Shown here: positions 25,589 through 38,800 of the stretch, piece after piece
How the letters are laid out: each line of letters begins with the position of its first letter
Position numbering within the stretch: position 1 is the first letter of the stretch
Origin: Micromussa lordhowensis
Taxonomy: Eukaryota > Cnidaria > Anthozoa > Scleractinia > Lobophylliidae
Length of the DNA: 64,000 bases
Reading direction: 5' to 3'
Assembly: GCA_964020085.1 (NCBI GenBank)
Contig: OZ026608.1
Coordinates: 1,500,881 to 1,564,880, forward strand
The notes under the pieces: generated by a model
What the model saw: only the letters and a program-made list of their open reading frames with translations
The model's database searches: none
Told to the model about the DNA's origin: nothing
Program-made: the position numbers and the translations under genes

Positions 25589-25793
25589 TCATACTATATC
25601 TCCATTTACAACGACGATGACTGGACTTCTCTCGTCATCATCGTCCTCGTCAAATTCCACATGCTTGTGCTCTTCATAGTTGATATTGTCAAAGTGCCTA
25701 TTGGCATTGCCTTTGCTAGCTGCTGGCTTACTGTAAACGGCACCACTCTTTAAAATGTTAGCTTTGTCGTCTGCTGTTCCATTATAAGCCATT
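25589..25793 (-). other. VLDLR-like: VLDLR-like exon 18: cytoplasmic tail with FDNINY
   Basis: The last coding exon follows a TTTTCTTGCAG acceptor. It carries FDNINY in the place of the FDNPxY sorting and adaptor signal of LDLR-family receptors, then an acidic run (EFDEDDDDE) and the C-terminus VNGDIV. The Asn and Tyr of the PTB-binding core are present, but the Pro is Ile. Confidence 0.88.
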
Positions 25794-28700
25794 CTGCAAG
25801 AAAAGAGGAAAAGGTCTGGGGTCACAAATGGTGCCATTAAATGCAGCTGCAAAGCGTTGATACCCCTAGGGTTTGTTTAACTATCCCAGGACAATGTTCC
25901 CCCTTGTAGCTGGGGAATATAGTATAACCTAGCTTACAGAAATCGCAATAACAGTGGTTGGACATAATACAAATGTTCGTCTTTGAACAACGTGACTAAA
26001 CTCTCACCGTCGATTGTACATAGTATAACTTTGCTTTAGTTCGCACATGCCGAGTTCTTCAATCACTTAGATAACAACGTTTCTAGCGCCTGGGTCGGGA
26101 TGACCATAATGCTTCTGCTGTAATTTCTCTCGTGATAACTAAAAAAATAAGGTCAACTTACTGAAGTTTTGGCGACCGTTTCTTCTTCGCAACGTAATAC
26201 AAAACAACAACCAGGACCGCAAGAAGAGCCACAACACCGAACACAACTCCACAGATCATGGCAGTGTTCGATTTGCCGCCATCTTGAGCTTGTTGCTTAA
26301 TAACAACCGAAGGTCGAGTGCTATAGTTTACACTAACAGGGGGGACTTTTGATGATAAAGTTGCTGTGGGTTTGCGAGTTGGCGGAACGGCTAAAGAGAG
26401 AGGGAAAAAAAATCACTGTTAGTACAAATTTGCTATTGCAAATCCGAGGGGAATATGATTGGTTTTCCCATCGCCGAGTTTTCCATGATATGACTGCATG
26501 CGTGCTCTTAAAAACCTCAGGCCTCAGTTGTTCAAAGGGTGTATAACGCTATCCTCCGAATAAATCACTATCCAGTGGATAGCTTGGTTTGTGTTGTTAG
26601 CACTTATCCACTGGATAGCGATTTATCCGGTGCGGATAGGGCTATCCACTCTTCGAACAACTGTATCCAGAAGTATAACTGTTCTTCAGTCTATCGCAAG
26701 AGACAGCAAAGACCGCAAACATTGAGCGTCAGTTTTCAACTTACTTGCATTACACGTTTTGTCATCAAGCTGAAGATAAAGCCCATTTGGACAGCTACAG
26801 CTAAATTTCTTTCCCGAGGAAATAAGACAAAGATGAGAGCAATTTCCGTTGTCCTTTGAACAAGGCGTAACGGCTGCAAAAGAAAATAATCAGTCAAGAC
26901 GATTTATCCTCTTATTTTAGTGCAACAAGGCAAGTATAAACAAGAGCTAGTAATGACAGGAATCACATCTGGATCTTGTCTGATACTACTAGTTCACAAC
27001 AGATTTGATAGTCTTGAACGCGTCTTGGCAGCGGTTAACTCGGCTGAGCTCAAAGAAAGTGCGTTTGTTTTGCGTACCTTGAGGTTGTCTTTGTGGATGG
27101 TATATATGCAAATCGCGCGGCGAGAAAGCTTCATTCACAAGAACCGTGACATTCTTTCCCGTAAACTTGTTGGCTTTGTAGATTGCCTTCTGATCGATCC
27201 AGTACATGTGGTCTTCAAACACAGTGATGCCCGAGGGTTCAACTATTCCCTGGTTCACTACTTCTCGCACGTTTGACCCGTCCATGTCGCAGTGCTTGAT
27301 AACTTTTAGCTTCGCGTCAACCCAGTACAGCTTCCTTGTGGTGTAATCAATTGCAAGATCTACTGGCCACTCTATGTGGTTTCCACTTATCAAGGCTCGG
27401 CGTTCACTGCCGTCCATGCTCGCTCGTTCAATTTTGGCTGGGTCACCCCAGTCTGTCCAGTATAAAAGCCTTAGGAAATATAGAAAAGAAAACAATAAGT
27501 CTCAAGACAAGAATAAAAGTGCAGGGGACAATACTGAGACTATAAAAGCCTCAATTTGTGTTACAAGATTAAGAGGAGTAAGTCAGTCAGTAAGTCAGCC
27601 AGTCAGTCAGTCAGCCTAAGTCAGGTCAGTCAGTCAGGCAGTCTAAGTCAGTCAGCCAGCCAGTCAGTCTAAGTCAGTCAGCCAGCCAGTCAGTCTAAGT
27701 CAGGTCAGTCAGCCAGTCAGCCTAAGTCAGGTCAGTCAGTCAGCCAGCCAGTCAGTCTAAGTCAGTCAGCCAGTCTAAGTCAGTCAGCCAGTCAGTCTAA
27801 GTCAGTCAGCCAGCCAGTCAGTCTAAGTCAGGTCAGTCAGCCAGTCAGCCTAAGTCAGGTCAGTCAGTCAGCCAGCCAGTCAGTCTAAGTCAGTCAGCCA
27901 GTCTAAGTCAGTCAGCCAGTCAGTCTAAGTCAGTCAGCCAGCCAGTCAGTCTAAGTCAGCCAGCCAGCCAGCCAGTCTAGGTCAGCCAGCCAGTCAGTCT
28001 AAGTCAGGTCAGTCAGTCAGTCAGTCTAGGTCAAGTCAGTCAGTCAGTCTAGGTCAAGTCAGTCAGTCAGTCTAGGTCAAGTCAGTCAGTCAGTCTAGGT
28101 CAAGTCAGTCAGTCAGTCAGTCAGTCTAAGACAGCTCAGCTCAGTCAGTCAGTGAGTCCGGCCGTCCCTCAGTCAGTCACATAAAATTGTCTTGAACTGT
28201 GAATTCGTGAAGTGATATTCTTCTTACCCTTCAGCCGGGTCCACTGCTATAGCACTGGGTTTCTCAATGCCCTCTGTCATTAATGTGCGACGGTATAATC
28301 CGTCCAGCTCTGACACTTCGATGGAGCCTGAGAGTACATTAAAACATTGAAAGTTACCGGCTTTAAACGCATCCAGTCACACTCATCAGACAAGGTATTA
28401 AACGAGTAAAATCAAAGCCCAGATTTTGAATACAAATATTACATGCCCGTTGATTCATTTACGAAAAACATCTTGTCAATAGACAACTCCAGCCAAGAAA
28501 TCAACCAATCAAGTTTTGTCTTCATATTTGCTTCATGAAATGTCGCGTTTACCTTGTTTGGCCCAATAAATTTTCCTCCCGACCCAGTCCACCGCAATGT
28601 ACGAGTGGTCTTCCAGTCCATTGTCCATGACGTCGACAATTTTTGGCGCGGCGTTAGCCTCAATTCGAGCTCGTTGTATTTTCCTCAAGGCCTGCTCTGT

Positions 28701-29844
28701 CCAATAGATCATGCTCGTTTTAATGTCAAAGTCTAAAGACACGGCATTTGTGAGTTTAGCGACCGCTTCTTTATATTCAGAGCCGTCTGTTCTGATTTGT
28801 CGAATATTTCTACGGTTGCTGAAGATCAATGAAGGACGAGGGCCTAGAAGAGATGAAAGGTGTTGTTAAAAGAACGCCTTGCAATGTGAGAAAAGTATCT
28901 CCAAATTTTAGAAAACCCCGACTTGAAATAAAAGTTTACTAAGGTAGGAAGACATCAAAGAGATAGACCAAACGCGAACAAGGATGGAGGAGATTGAAGC
29001 GGATTACGAAATACAGTTTCTTGTACATACCAGTAGCCCGACATTTCCTTCCGTCAGGATCCAGCACATAATTTTCAAGACAGGAACATTTGAAGCTTCC
29101 TTTCGTGTTATGACAAATTTGGCTGCACATTCCTGGTATCTCACACTCATTTATATCTAAAGGAAATAAAACTTATTATTATACATCAGACTCACTATGA
29201 AAAATCTGATTGGTCGAGAGCATTCAATCAATTCACAATAGCTTGTGAACTTGACATGATAAATGTATTATCTGCTAAGCCCCTTGGAGTGTTCTCCTCA
29301 GAAACAAAATGGCTGAACGCGTCGCTTCTGTTTCTGAGTATCAATTATGTGAAAATGTATAATAAAACAATTATTGAATTCGGTTTTCGCATGATAACAT
29401 GAATTATCAAAACCTCGTGTCTGTGTTATCTGCCTCAGCCTTCGGCTTCGGCAGATAACACAGACCTCGGTTTTGATAATTCATGATATCATGCTCAACC
29501 TCATCCAATAATTGTTTAATGTCAGACTTGTAAAAGTAACAAGATAATGAGACCAACCTATTCGTTGCTTGCTAAAACTACAGGAATGTTTTATTCTAGC
29601 TTGTTCCCAGGCTCTTACCTTGGCAACTCTTTCTATCGTCCGTCAGCTCATACCCAGTTTTACACGAGCAGTAGAACCCAGTCTTCGTGTCGTGGCAATA
29701 GTGTAGACAATGACCATTGAGATACTTGCACTCATCGATGTCTAGATACGAACGAAGAAAATAACCTGTTTAGTATCGGCGTTCAACTTTTTAAGTTCAA
29801 AGTAATAATAATAATACTAACAATAATAATAACAATAACATAAC

Positions 29845-29893
<49 letters not shown>

Positions 29894-32800
29894 TTTAAAC
29901 AGGTAACAATCTCACAAAACGTGGTTTTCAGAACGACCGTGTGAAGAAATATTAAAATTTATGAATAAAAAAGTAAAAGCTATACAAAAAATGCTGCCAA
30001 ACGTAATAAATACGATATTGCTAGATTAAAATATAACACAATAGCTGTTATCGCAGTTATCAGCGGTTTTACATGTAAACGAGGCGAAAGGGTCAATTCT
30101 TCTTTGTATTGACCCTTTCGCCTCGTTTGCGTGCATTTCTAAACAAAAGAACATTTGATCGCAGACTCAACTGCAATAACAGCTTTAAGGCATGCGTTCC
30201 AATTTCTTTTTAAAAAGTAACAATCTCTGTTGAGGTTACTACACGAGAAGCGTAGGGCGTGCAGTGAAGTGCAGTGCAGTGTAGCGCGGTGCGGTGCGGT
30301 GCGGTGCGGTGCGGTGCGGTGCGGTGCGGTGCGGTGCGGTGCGTTGTAGTGCATTGCACTGTAATGCAGGGTAGTGTAGTGTACTGTAGTGTAGCGCAGT
30401 GTAGCGCGGTGCGGCGCGGTGCGGTGCGGTGCAGTGCGGTGCGTTGCGGTGCGTTGTAGTGCATTGCAGTGCAATGCAGGGTAGTGTAGTGTACTGTAGT
30501 GTAGCGCAGTGTAGTGTAGTGCGGTGCGGTGCGGCAGACTAACGTAAAAGTATTATCAAACACGTTTCCACTGACCGCAGTTGTTTTCGTCTTCTCCATG
30601 AGGGCAGTCCGGGTGTCTGTCACACACTTTACTGTCTGCAATACAGATTAGGCTGCTGCCACATCTAAACTGATTTGCTTTACACACAGAAGATGGAGTA
30701 GTCGCTGCATAATAATCAAAACACACGATTAAGCCTTGTGATGTACTTCTTAAAATAAGAACAGTTTTCTTCTGGGACAGTGTACTTTAAATAAGAAAAA
30801 AATCCTCAAAAACAAGAACCCGCAAGTATCGATACCATTTAGATACAAAAGAATCTATACGATCTTTCCTTTTTTTTTGGGGGGGGGGGGGGGGGGAGAA
30901 GGGGAACTTTTTTAATTGTTACTTCTCCCGCTACCATTGTATGGACAACTTAAAATATACTTTAGCTGCTTGAAATATTGTTTTGGTGTTGGCAACCAAT
31001 TGTTTGCAAAAGCGGGCTAGTGATTTGACTTACTGGGCTGTAAACTGTTAGTATTTTATCGTCTTAAATTTTTATCGTTTATTGTTCGTTTAATTTACTG
31101 GTAATTAAATGATTGTCTCGAAGGCAGTACTTACAATTAACTTCAACTGGTACTGTGGGATCCGGCCGCGACGTTTTTAGTGTTGTGGGAGGAATTGTAG
31201 TAGTAGCACGTGGGGTGGGAGACGCTGGCGTATGAAGACAGTAGCCCAGAATAAATTAGTAAAAGAATGACAGAGAAGGTCAAAGACCCTTACGAGAACA
31301 AATCATTACAGACGAGCCTGTGACAAATGGTTTAACAGAAATCCCAGCCCTTTCTAACAAGGTCTCCAACGACTTATTCGAAACTTTCTTTGTCCTTGTC
31401 CACTAAACCATACCCTCAAAAAGCCTGTTGGTTTCTTTGTGAAGTCGTTGACTCATATACCATTTTTTTCTAACCTTAGTTACTACTTAATTGATGTCCT
31501 TGCACGCAACTTAATATCTCAACGTAGCTGTAGATGCGAGAGTCTCGACATCAGATTTTATTGATCAATCTCAATTTTCGATAGTCCGTAATTCCACACA
31601 ATTCTTTACCAGGTCTTTTCATTCAATCTTTTAACGTCTTTTCGATTTTTTCTTCTGGTTTTGTATTCTAAACCGTGTCACAGACCCTGCTAAGTGCATG
31701 CTTAGTATTAGCAAATCACGAGAACACAAGCGAAACAGTTAATTAGGGAAGGAAGGATAGGACGAGAGGGTAACACAGACATGCACAAATCACAAACTGA
31801 ATCCGGCAGATTGAGCTGTGATACGCTTACCATACAAAAGCTAAAACTGTGCAGTGATTGACAGGTGGAAAGTATATGAAGCGTTTGCATGCAGGAGTAA
31901 AACAAAATACAGTGAGTTCAGAATAAGGAGTCCTGATTAGAAGTAATTAGAATAATGGGCTATTGTCTCGTTTTACTTTAAATTTTTAATGCTGCACGGA
32001 TATCTAAAAGTTCATTTTACACGCCGCGGCACGGAGAGAACTGTTTGGTTTAATTAATGTTTTAGTTAGGTGACTTTTAGCTTTACTTGATTTACATTTA
32101 ATGCTTCAGATCTCTAAATAGATATACTCTAGGAAAAGATGGTTTAAACTCATTTTATACTAGCTTCGTAGCGCAGATATTAATGAATTTAAGCATGGCT
32201 TTTCCAAATCAAGGCAGCACAACTGAGCAGGCAGGCAGCCCTGAGCTTTAATTATCGAGGTGACAGTAGCGAAGCAGGCGATTGCATGGCAAGTCTGTGG
32301 GAATCACAGCAAGGGAGTGGGTCTTCTGTGCACTATGAGTGGTACGCGCAATTCACAAAACACTTCACTTACGACAATTCCTTTCGTCGCTTTCATCACC
32401 GCAGTCGTCGTTGCCATCGCAACGTTGCATGGTCGGAACACACTGTTGATTTCCGCAAGTGAATTCTTGAGACGAGCACCCGATATTGCCTGGAATTTAA
32501 CAGCAGCAAAAATGTCAGATTTGCAAGAATACAACCTAAAGGGAGCTCATTCACGGTATATAGAGCTAGTTTGCCCATGTACAAAATTACCTTTTTAACT
32601 GAAGGAAACCTGAAAATAGAAGTTTAGTCAGATAGAAAAACATCAAAAAGATAGTAATAAACCATTAAGGAACAAGGATGGTTAAGGATGGAGAAGATTA
32701 ACACGGATTACAAACGACGAACTTGAAACTTGAAATTAAGGTTCATTATTTTGCTTACCGCAGCTGTTTTCGTCACTTCCGTCACTGCACTCCTGTGCTC

Positions 32801-35800
32801 CATCGCAAATCCACTTCCGGTGAATACACCTGCTTCTATCGTTACAAAGCCATTCGTTTCTCCGGCATTTTGGCGGGGGTGGGGTGGGTCTCACTATCAC
32901 TGATGACAGAAGATGTAAATAAAGCTACTTTAGACAACCAGGGCAAGGTCTTTCGCTCAGCTAAAGCACAGCAGCTTATGCAACTTACCTGAAGTATTGC
33001 AGGCTAATTCGTCTGAACCATCCAAACAATCTCGTCTTCCGTCACATCTGTACACACCGCGAACACATCTTCCACTTCCAACACAACGGAACTGCGAGGG
33101 ATCACACGTGGCATCGTCTGTTGTTGCAAGACGAAGATTGAATGTTACGATCAAAATAGCAAATGATAAAATTTCACAAAACGTTGACAAAAATAACCCG
33201 CGTAAACTGTTAGAACTTACGACAGCCTTGTTCGTCGCTTAGATCTCCACAATCATCTTCCAAATCGCAGACAAAGTCTGAAGAAACACATCGGTCGTTT
33301 TTGCAGCGAAACTCGGTGGGTGAACAAGTTGCTACAAAAGCAAACATTGCAACAGTTATTACAAGGGATCCTTTACATAATTTACATAATTACAACCGAA
33401 AGTATAAAAAAGGCATCATGTAATGTTCTTTCCTTAGATGGCGTCAGAAAATCGGAATACTGCATTTGGGCGCAGCGCAAAAAAAAAAAAAACGGCGCGC
33501 AAAAAAGTAAGGGAGAAGCGCGGCGCGGGAAGGCCTTTTGTTAAATTCGTTCGCTCCTCGCTCGCACCAAGCCTCTCTCGCTCGCCGTTTTTCGCGCCGC
33601 GCCCCAGCTATCTGACCGCCTGGAAAACACCAGAAATACTTACGCTTGGGGCAGTTTTTCTCATCACTGTCATCACCACAGTCATTTTCCTGGTCGCATT
33701 TAAGAACTGCATCAATACAATTCCCATTATCGCACGTGAAATCAGAAGATCCGCAAGTCATCGAGACAGTGGCTAAAAAGGAAAATATAATAAATACAAG
33801 TTTCTTTTCTTTCACAGTACAGGGAGCTGTTGGGCGTGGTCTCAACCAAACAGCTTGCACGAGCTTGCATGTATCGCTATTCGGTGTACGCGAGTTTCGT
33901 TACTAAGAACGTCTAGTTAAAAAACAAATTTGAACTGTTTATCACTTGGAACGACAAAGGACGAGAAATACCAACAAAATTCCAAAGTGAAGCACAAGCC
34001 TGTTTCCCTTTATGATTACTGTAATAATCGTTTACAAGGCTAGAGGAGGCATGTGTAAATACTCTTTTTCTTTGCCCATCGAAGCTTAATAAGAATTAAT
34101 ACACAAAATGCGGTGAAAAACATGACAAAAATCTGAATTGTGCGCTTATTGACAGTCTTAGCTTCTTTATAGGCTGTGCAAGGTCGCGTGCTTCGAATCA
34201 CTCCATCGCGTGTTTAATTCTTTGTCTTACTGAAAGAACTGCAGCGAATATTGCCCAAATAAAGCGTGAAAAAAGAACAAATATACAGCGATATTGCATG
34301 ATATAGCGGATATACAAACCAATGGCATTCAGACTTAGTCAGCACGATTTCTTCCAACTAGCACGCCAGACATTGGCTGGTCACGAGAATTAAGAAATTG
34401 TTCAGAATGAGAAAATCTTAAGATTCATAAAAAAATTATCCACATGTGGAACCTCAAGAAATGTTGAGACCTGCAAGGAGAATATCAAAATACTTACGAC
34501 ATTGGGGTCCGCTATCAGTGGCTTCATCACTTCCATCTAGACAATCATTAGCTCCGTCGCACACCCAGTTCCTTGGTATACACGAGCCGTTGGCACAGGT
34601 AAACTCATTAGTTGGATGGCACAAGCGAAAACCTAAAAAAATAAAAATAAAAAACGAAAAAAAAATCGTGCATATGTATCAGTGCGGAATAATTTTCAGG
34701 CAATTAAGTTAGTGAAGTCAGTGTTACGCAATTCGGACCTCCGGTCCGAATTTGCATTACAATCCATCCTCCAGATAACTTCTCGCTCTAATAAATTCGA
34801 TTCAAAGAATACACGTAAAAAGCTGTGGACTCGTGACGCCAAGAAGTTTGGTAAATGATCGTGCACTTACACACAGCAGCCATCACGCATCACCCACGTC
34901 ACGTCACGCGTGACGCGAAGGCGCGTGGAAATATACGCTGACGTCGAATGACTACAAAAAGGAATGATTGATTGCACTTCACTTCTTTTGGAACTCTGAA
35001 AACTTTCCTAAAGTTAAAATGTTATCAAAATTTAGCAGACGAACAGTTAATAGCTAAGCTTATTTATCCTTTTGCATTTTCTTTTTGCAAGAACTCGACG
35101 TCGGTAACAAACTTGAAAGCGATCAAGTATGCACTGAGGTCTCTCAAGATTAAACAAGTGTCCACTTTTATTCCCTAACAAGAAAGCAATTTACATTCCA
35201 CACATATTAAAAGCATTTGGTTTAGTGGTCAGCCTGTCACCAGGGTGCAAAGCTTAAGCTGCAGGGAAGTTACAGAACAATTCATTTCTTACAAAAAAAC
35301 TAATTCTGCGCTGAGTTTTCAATCGAAGGCAATGTAATTGACAAGAATTTACTTCCAAGTTGATGTCATAGCATTGTCTCAGTAAGATGTTCAACGAGTC
35401 GTAATAATTAATGCACTTGACCAAACCAGATGCGACGGTTAGGAATAATTGTCATAAAAAGAGATCACATAAGGTCAAACTTCGCAGACAAAATGTTAAC
35501 GTTGTGGTCAAACCATTGAAAAAAAAGCCATTGAAAAAAAACTTCTTCCTCGTAATTTGTAGGAAAATGAAACGAATTTCGTGACAATCTAGCCAGCAAT
35601 GCACTACAATGGAGAGGGGGCGGTATAAAGTAACAAAAATATTGGGGGCCAAAGGCAGCTAAAAGCTCAGTTGTGAAGCTGCAATTTGGAATACTTGAAA
35701 TATACAGTTCTGGCTAAAAGGCCGCCATAAAGAACTCTGACGAACAATTATTAAGACCAGCCTTCCATCCTTCGGAATGCAGATTAAGTGGGCAATATTC

Positions 35801-38800
35801 ATTATTAATATTACAACTTGTTTGAGGCCCGTTCCACTCTATGTCCGAGAAATTTAAAAACGTCTTTTTCACTCTGAAAACGTTTGGAAAGTTTTCTGCC
35901 CACACTACGCCGGAGAAATTGAAAACGCAACAATCACCGGTCATTTCGGGTTTGTGTTTGTGGAAAGCGCGGGCAGGGAAATCTATCGTGACGTCATCGT
36001 TTCGAAAAGTTCCGTTTACGACGTGCACTCTAAAACGCAAAGCCGGCGTTTTGGAATTCTTCCGGTTTGAAGACCGTTTTCGAAAAGCTCCGTTTTCGTG
36101 ACGGATTAGGGTGACCAGTACTAGGCCTAGGCGTGGAAATAAAGCAAATAAAGCTGTGTTTTCAAATTTCTCCGACGTGCTGTGGATGCGGGCCAGTGAA
36201 CCCTCTTCAGAGGCTTTCTAATGTTAACTAGTGCTTATCCAAAAGAACTGCTTTAACATTTGAACAAAGCGCAACTGCCTTCCTAAAACCTGAACATTTT
36301 GGCATATATTTAGATGTGAAGCTTAAACCAGCACATAATATTTGTGACCCGAAATTTTGAGGTGTCAAATAGTATATTGATTTTGGCCTTCAATTCTCCT
36401 TGATGTTGAACAATGCTATATATAATGTATGCAAGTGTTTTTCCCGCTGAGAATAAACAGGATAAAAGGGTCAAGTATGTACCCATTATGTATGTTCATT
36501 GAAAACGTTTCACAGACCTAACTTAGTTTTCTTACTAAGAACCACGGAGAGAGCGAAATATGAGATAATTACTACTACTGCATTAAACAAAAGAACAACT
36601 TGGCAATCGGTACAGGTTCTATCGTAGGTTTTCGTTAACATCTTCCCAAAAAAATTCTACAAATCACAAGACACCGGAATGTTCAAGTTCTTGAAACAAG
36701 TGTTCCAAGATTCTTAAGAAACAAGGACAAACAATGTTTTCTTATTAATCTATGATTTTTTTATAGGTTCAAAATATTCATTTTCAACTGTGCTAATTGT
36801 TAACTTTTCAATACATTTGAACTGTATATCCCTGCAGAGCTACCCTACACATTAACTCCTGAGTAAAATAGCACCAGCCATTTTTTACAACTGTAGTACT
36901 TTTAGCAATTTACAGTGTACCATTTTTAAAATGTTTGTAAAATATCGATCACTTCAATGGATAACATACCACAGTGTCAGGGTCTATATCAATTAAATAA
37001 CCTAGGCACAAGTGTGTGGTAGAATTCTCATACATAGCTCATGAATGCCTTCTTTAATTTATCCAAGCTACACCAAAAAAAATTGGCCTTTTATTGTTAA
37101 GCAGCTCAAGATCTGGCTAGCCAAACAAGGGATTTACCCAGCATGAACTTCAAAGACGTGTCCAAGTCTCAAACAATTATGCATGATCTGTATACCAAAT
37201 AGTGAATATACTTGAATGTTTACAGCAAAAATGGTTTGCCTTAAATTATGATGCTTCAAACATTTGCTGCTGATATTCCAAATGCTTCTTTGATTTAGGA
37301 GTCAATATATGTAGTATAAATGTAAGTAGGCATAACTTTTATAGAGGATATTACACAATGGCATGAAGATATGAATTTTATTTTCGAGTGCTAAAATATT
37401 GTTCTTAAGGTCATCAGTCACTGAGAGTAAAATTCACATCATCTAGCCACCGTGTAATTTTCTTTTCATTATGTGGACAAACTGGCCGTTTGTACAAATG
37501 AGAACGACTATCAAGGATATCCTCACTAATGAAAATAACGAAAATACCCTACTCTGGGCTTGGATGCAGTTTCACATGAATTTTTAAAAGTTGTGTGTTT
37601 TCCAGTTAAACACTTGTGTCTACCTGAAAAATCCTTATGCAATGTAAGACATCTTTGGTACTCTTTGACCAATTACAGTGACAAAACGTCGACTTTCAAA
37701 CTTGTTTAACGATCAATATTATCCCATCTGAATCAGTGGACACAAAATGGATCCTGAATAACCTTTCAGTCAACTTAGATGGTACAACATTGTAGCATTA
37801 TATATGCAATTCTCGTAGTGCAAACTACTTACTTCATGCCAAAACTTTTGAGACCAAGTTGAGTTCACAAGTAAATATGCCTTCAATATAAAACATATTT
37901 TGCTCGAGATGCTTTCCTCCAAGGTGCTTTGATTCTTGGTTTCAAGTATTTTAAGTTGAAACTAAATATTAACAGAAACGGTATTGTATTTATGCAGTGA
38001 AAGAAGGGAATATCAGTTTAGGTATTCAGCTGCCATAAACTTGAGGAGCTTTGCCAGAACACATATAGTTTATGAATTCTGATCATTCAAGTCAGTAGAA
38101 TAGTGCATTATTCTATTTGCACAAAAAACATGATTGCCTTTGTATCCCTACGAATGTCTAAAAACGTGACACTTGTGATGCAGACATGTGACTCAAATCA
38201 AATATATTTGTACATACATAGCTGAACAAACAAGACTGTAAAATGCAACCTATCTGTATCTGCCTCGTCTTTAATAAAAGATATTACATCAAAGCTACAA
38301 AAGGATCACTCAGATATATTTTGTTTAGGTTGCCAAACCTAAACAAGAAATATTTCTTATATTAAAATTACAGCTTTTTGTATTTTGACACAATATTATA
38401 AATTGACAACCTTTGACAAAAGTCCTGCAGGTTTTGTAAGCTTAGAACTTGAATAGTTCAAGGAGGCAAGTTATAGCATATTTTATTTTGAAATTTGATG
38501 GAACATGCACGCTTCACAGATAATTGAAGAATGTAAACAGTCGTGGTATGCTTTAATAAACACAAGGGGATTAGTTTCTGCATTCAATCAATTCCTTTCG
38601 ATCTGTACAGGGGATTCCTTTTGTACTTTTATCACCCCTACTTTGTAATTTAAACAAGAAAAGCCGATGTGTTGCTAGAGAAACTGATCATAACATTCTA
38701 TCAACATTTGTACGCAAGACGAAAATTGTAAACAAACAGTTTTCAACCCGCAAACAATTCAATTTCTAAGAATTCCATTAGAGTGAAAGGTTATCGATAT

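Noticed and set aside
30139..30641. ORFs with [10 protein letters not shown] or [10 protein letters not shown] repeats on both strands
   Set aside because: Products of the GTGCG pentamer array. The only real coding part is receptor exon 10 (30576-30704), in a different arrangement.
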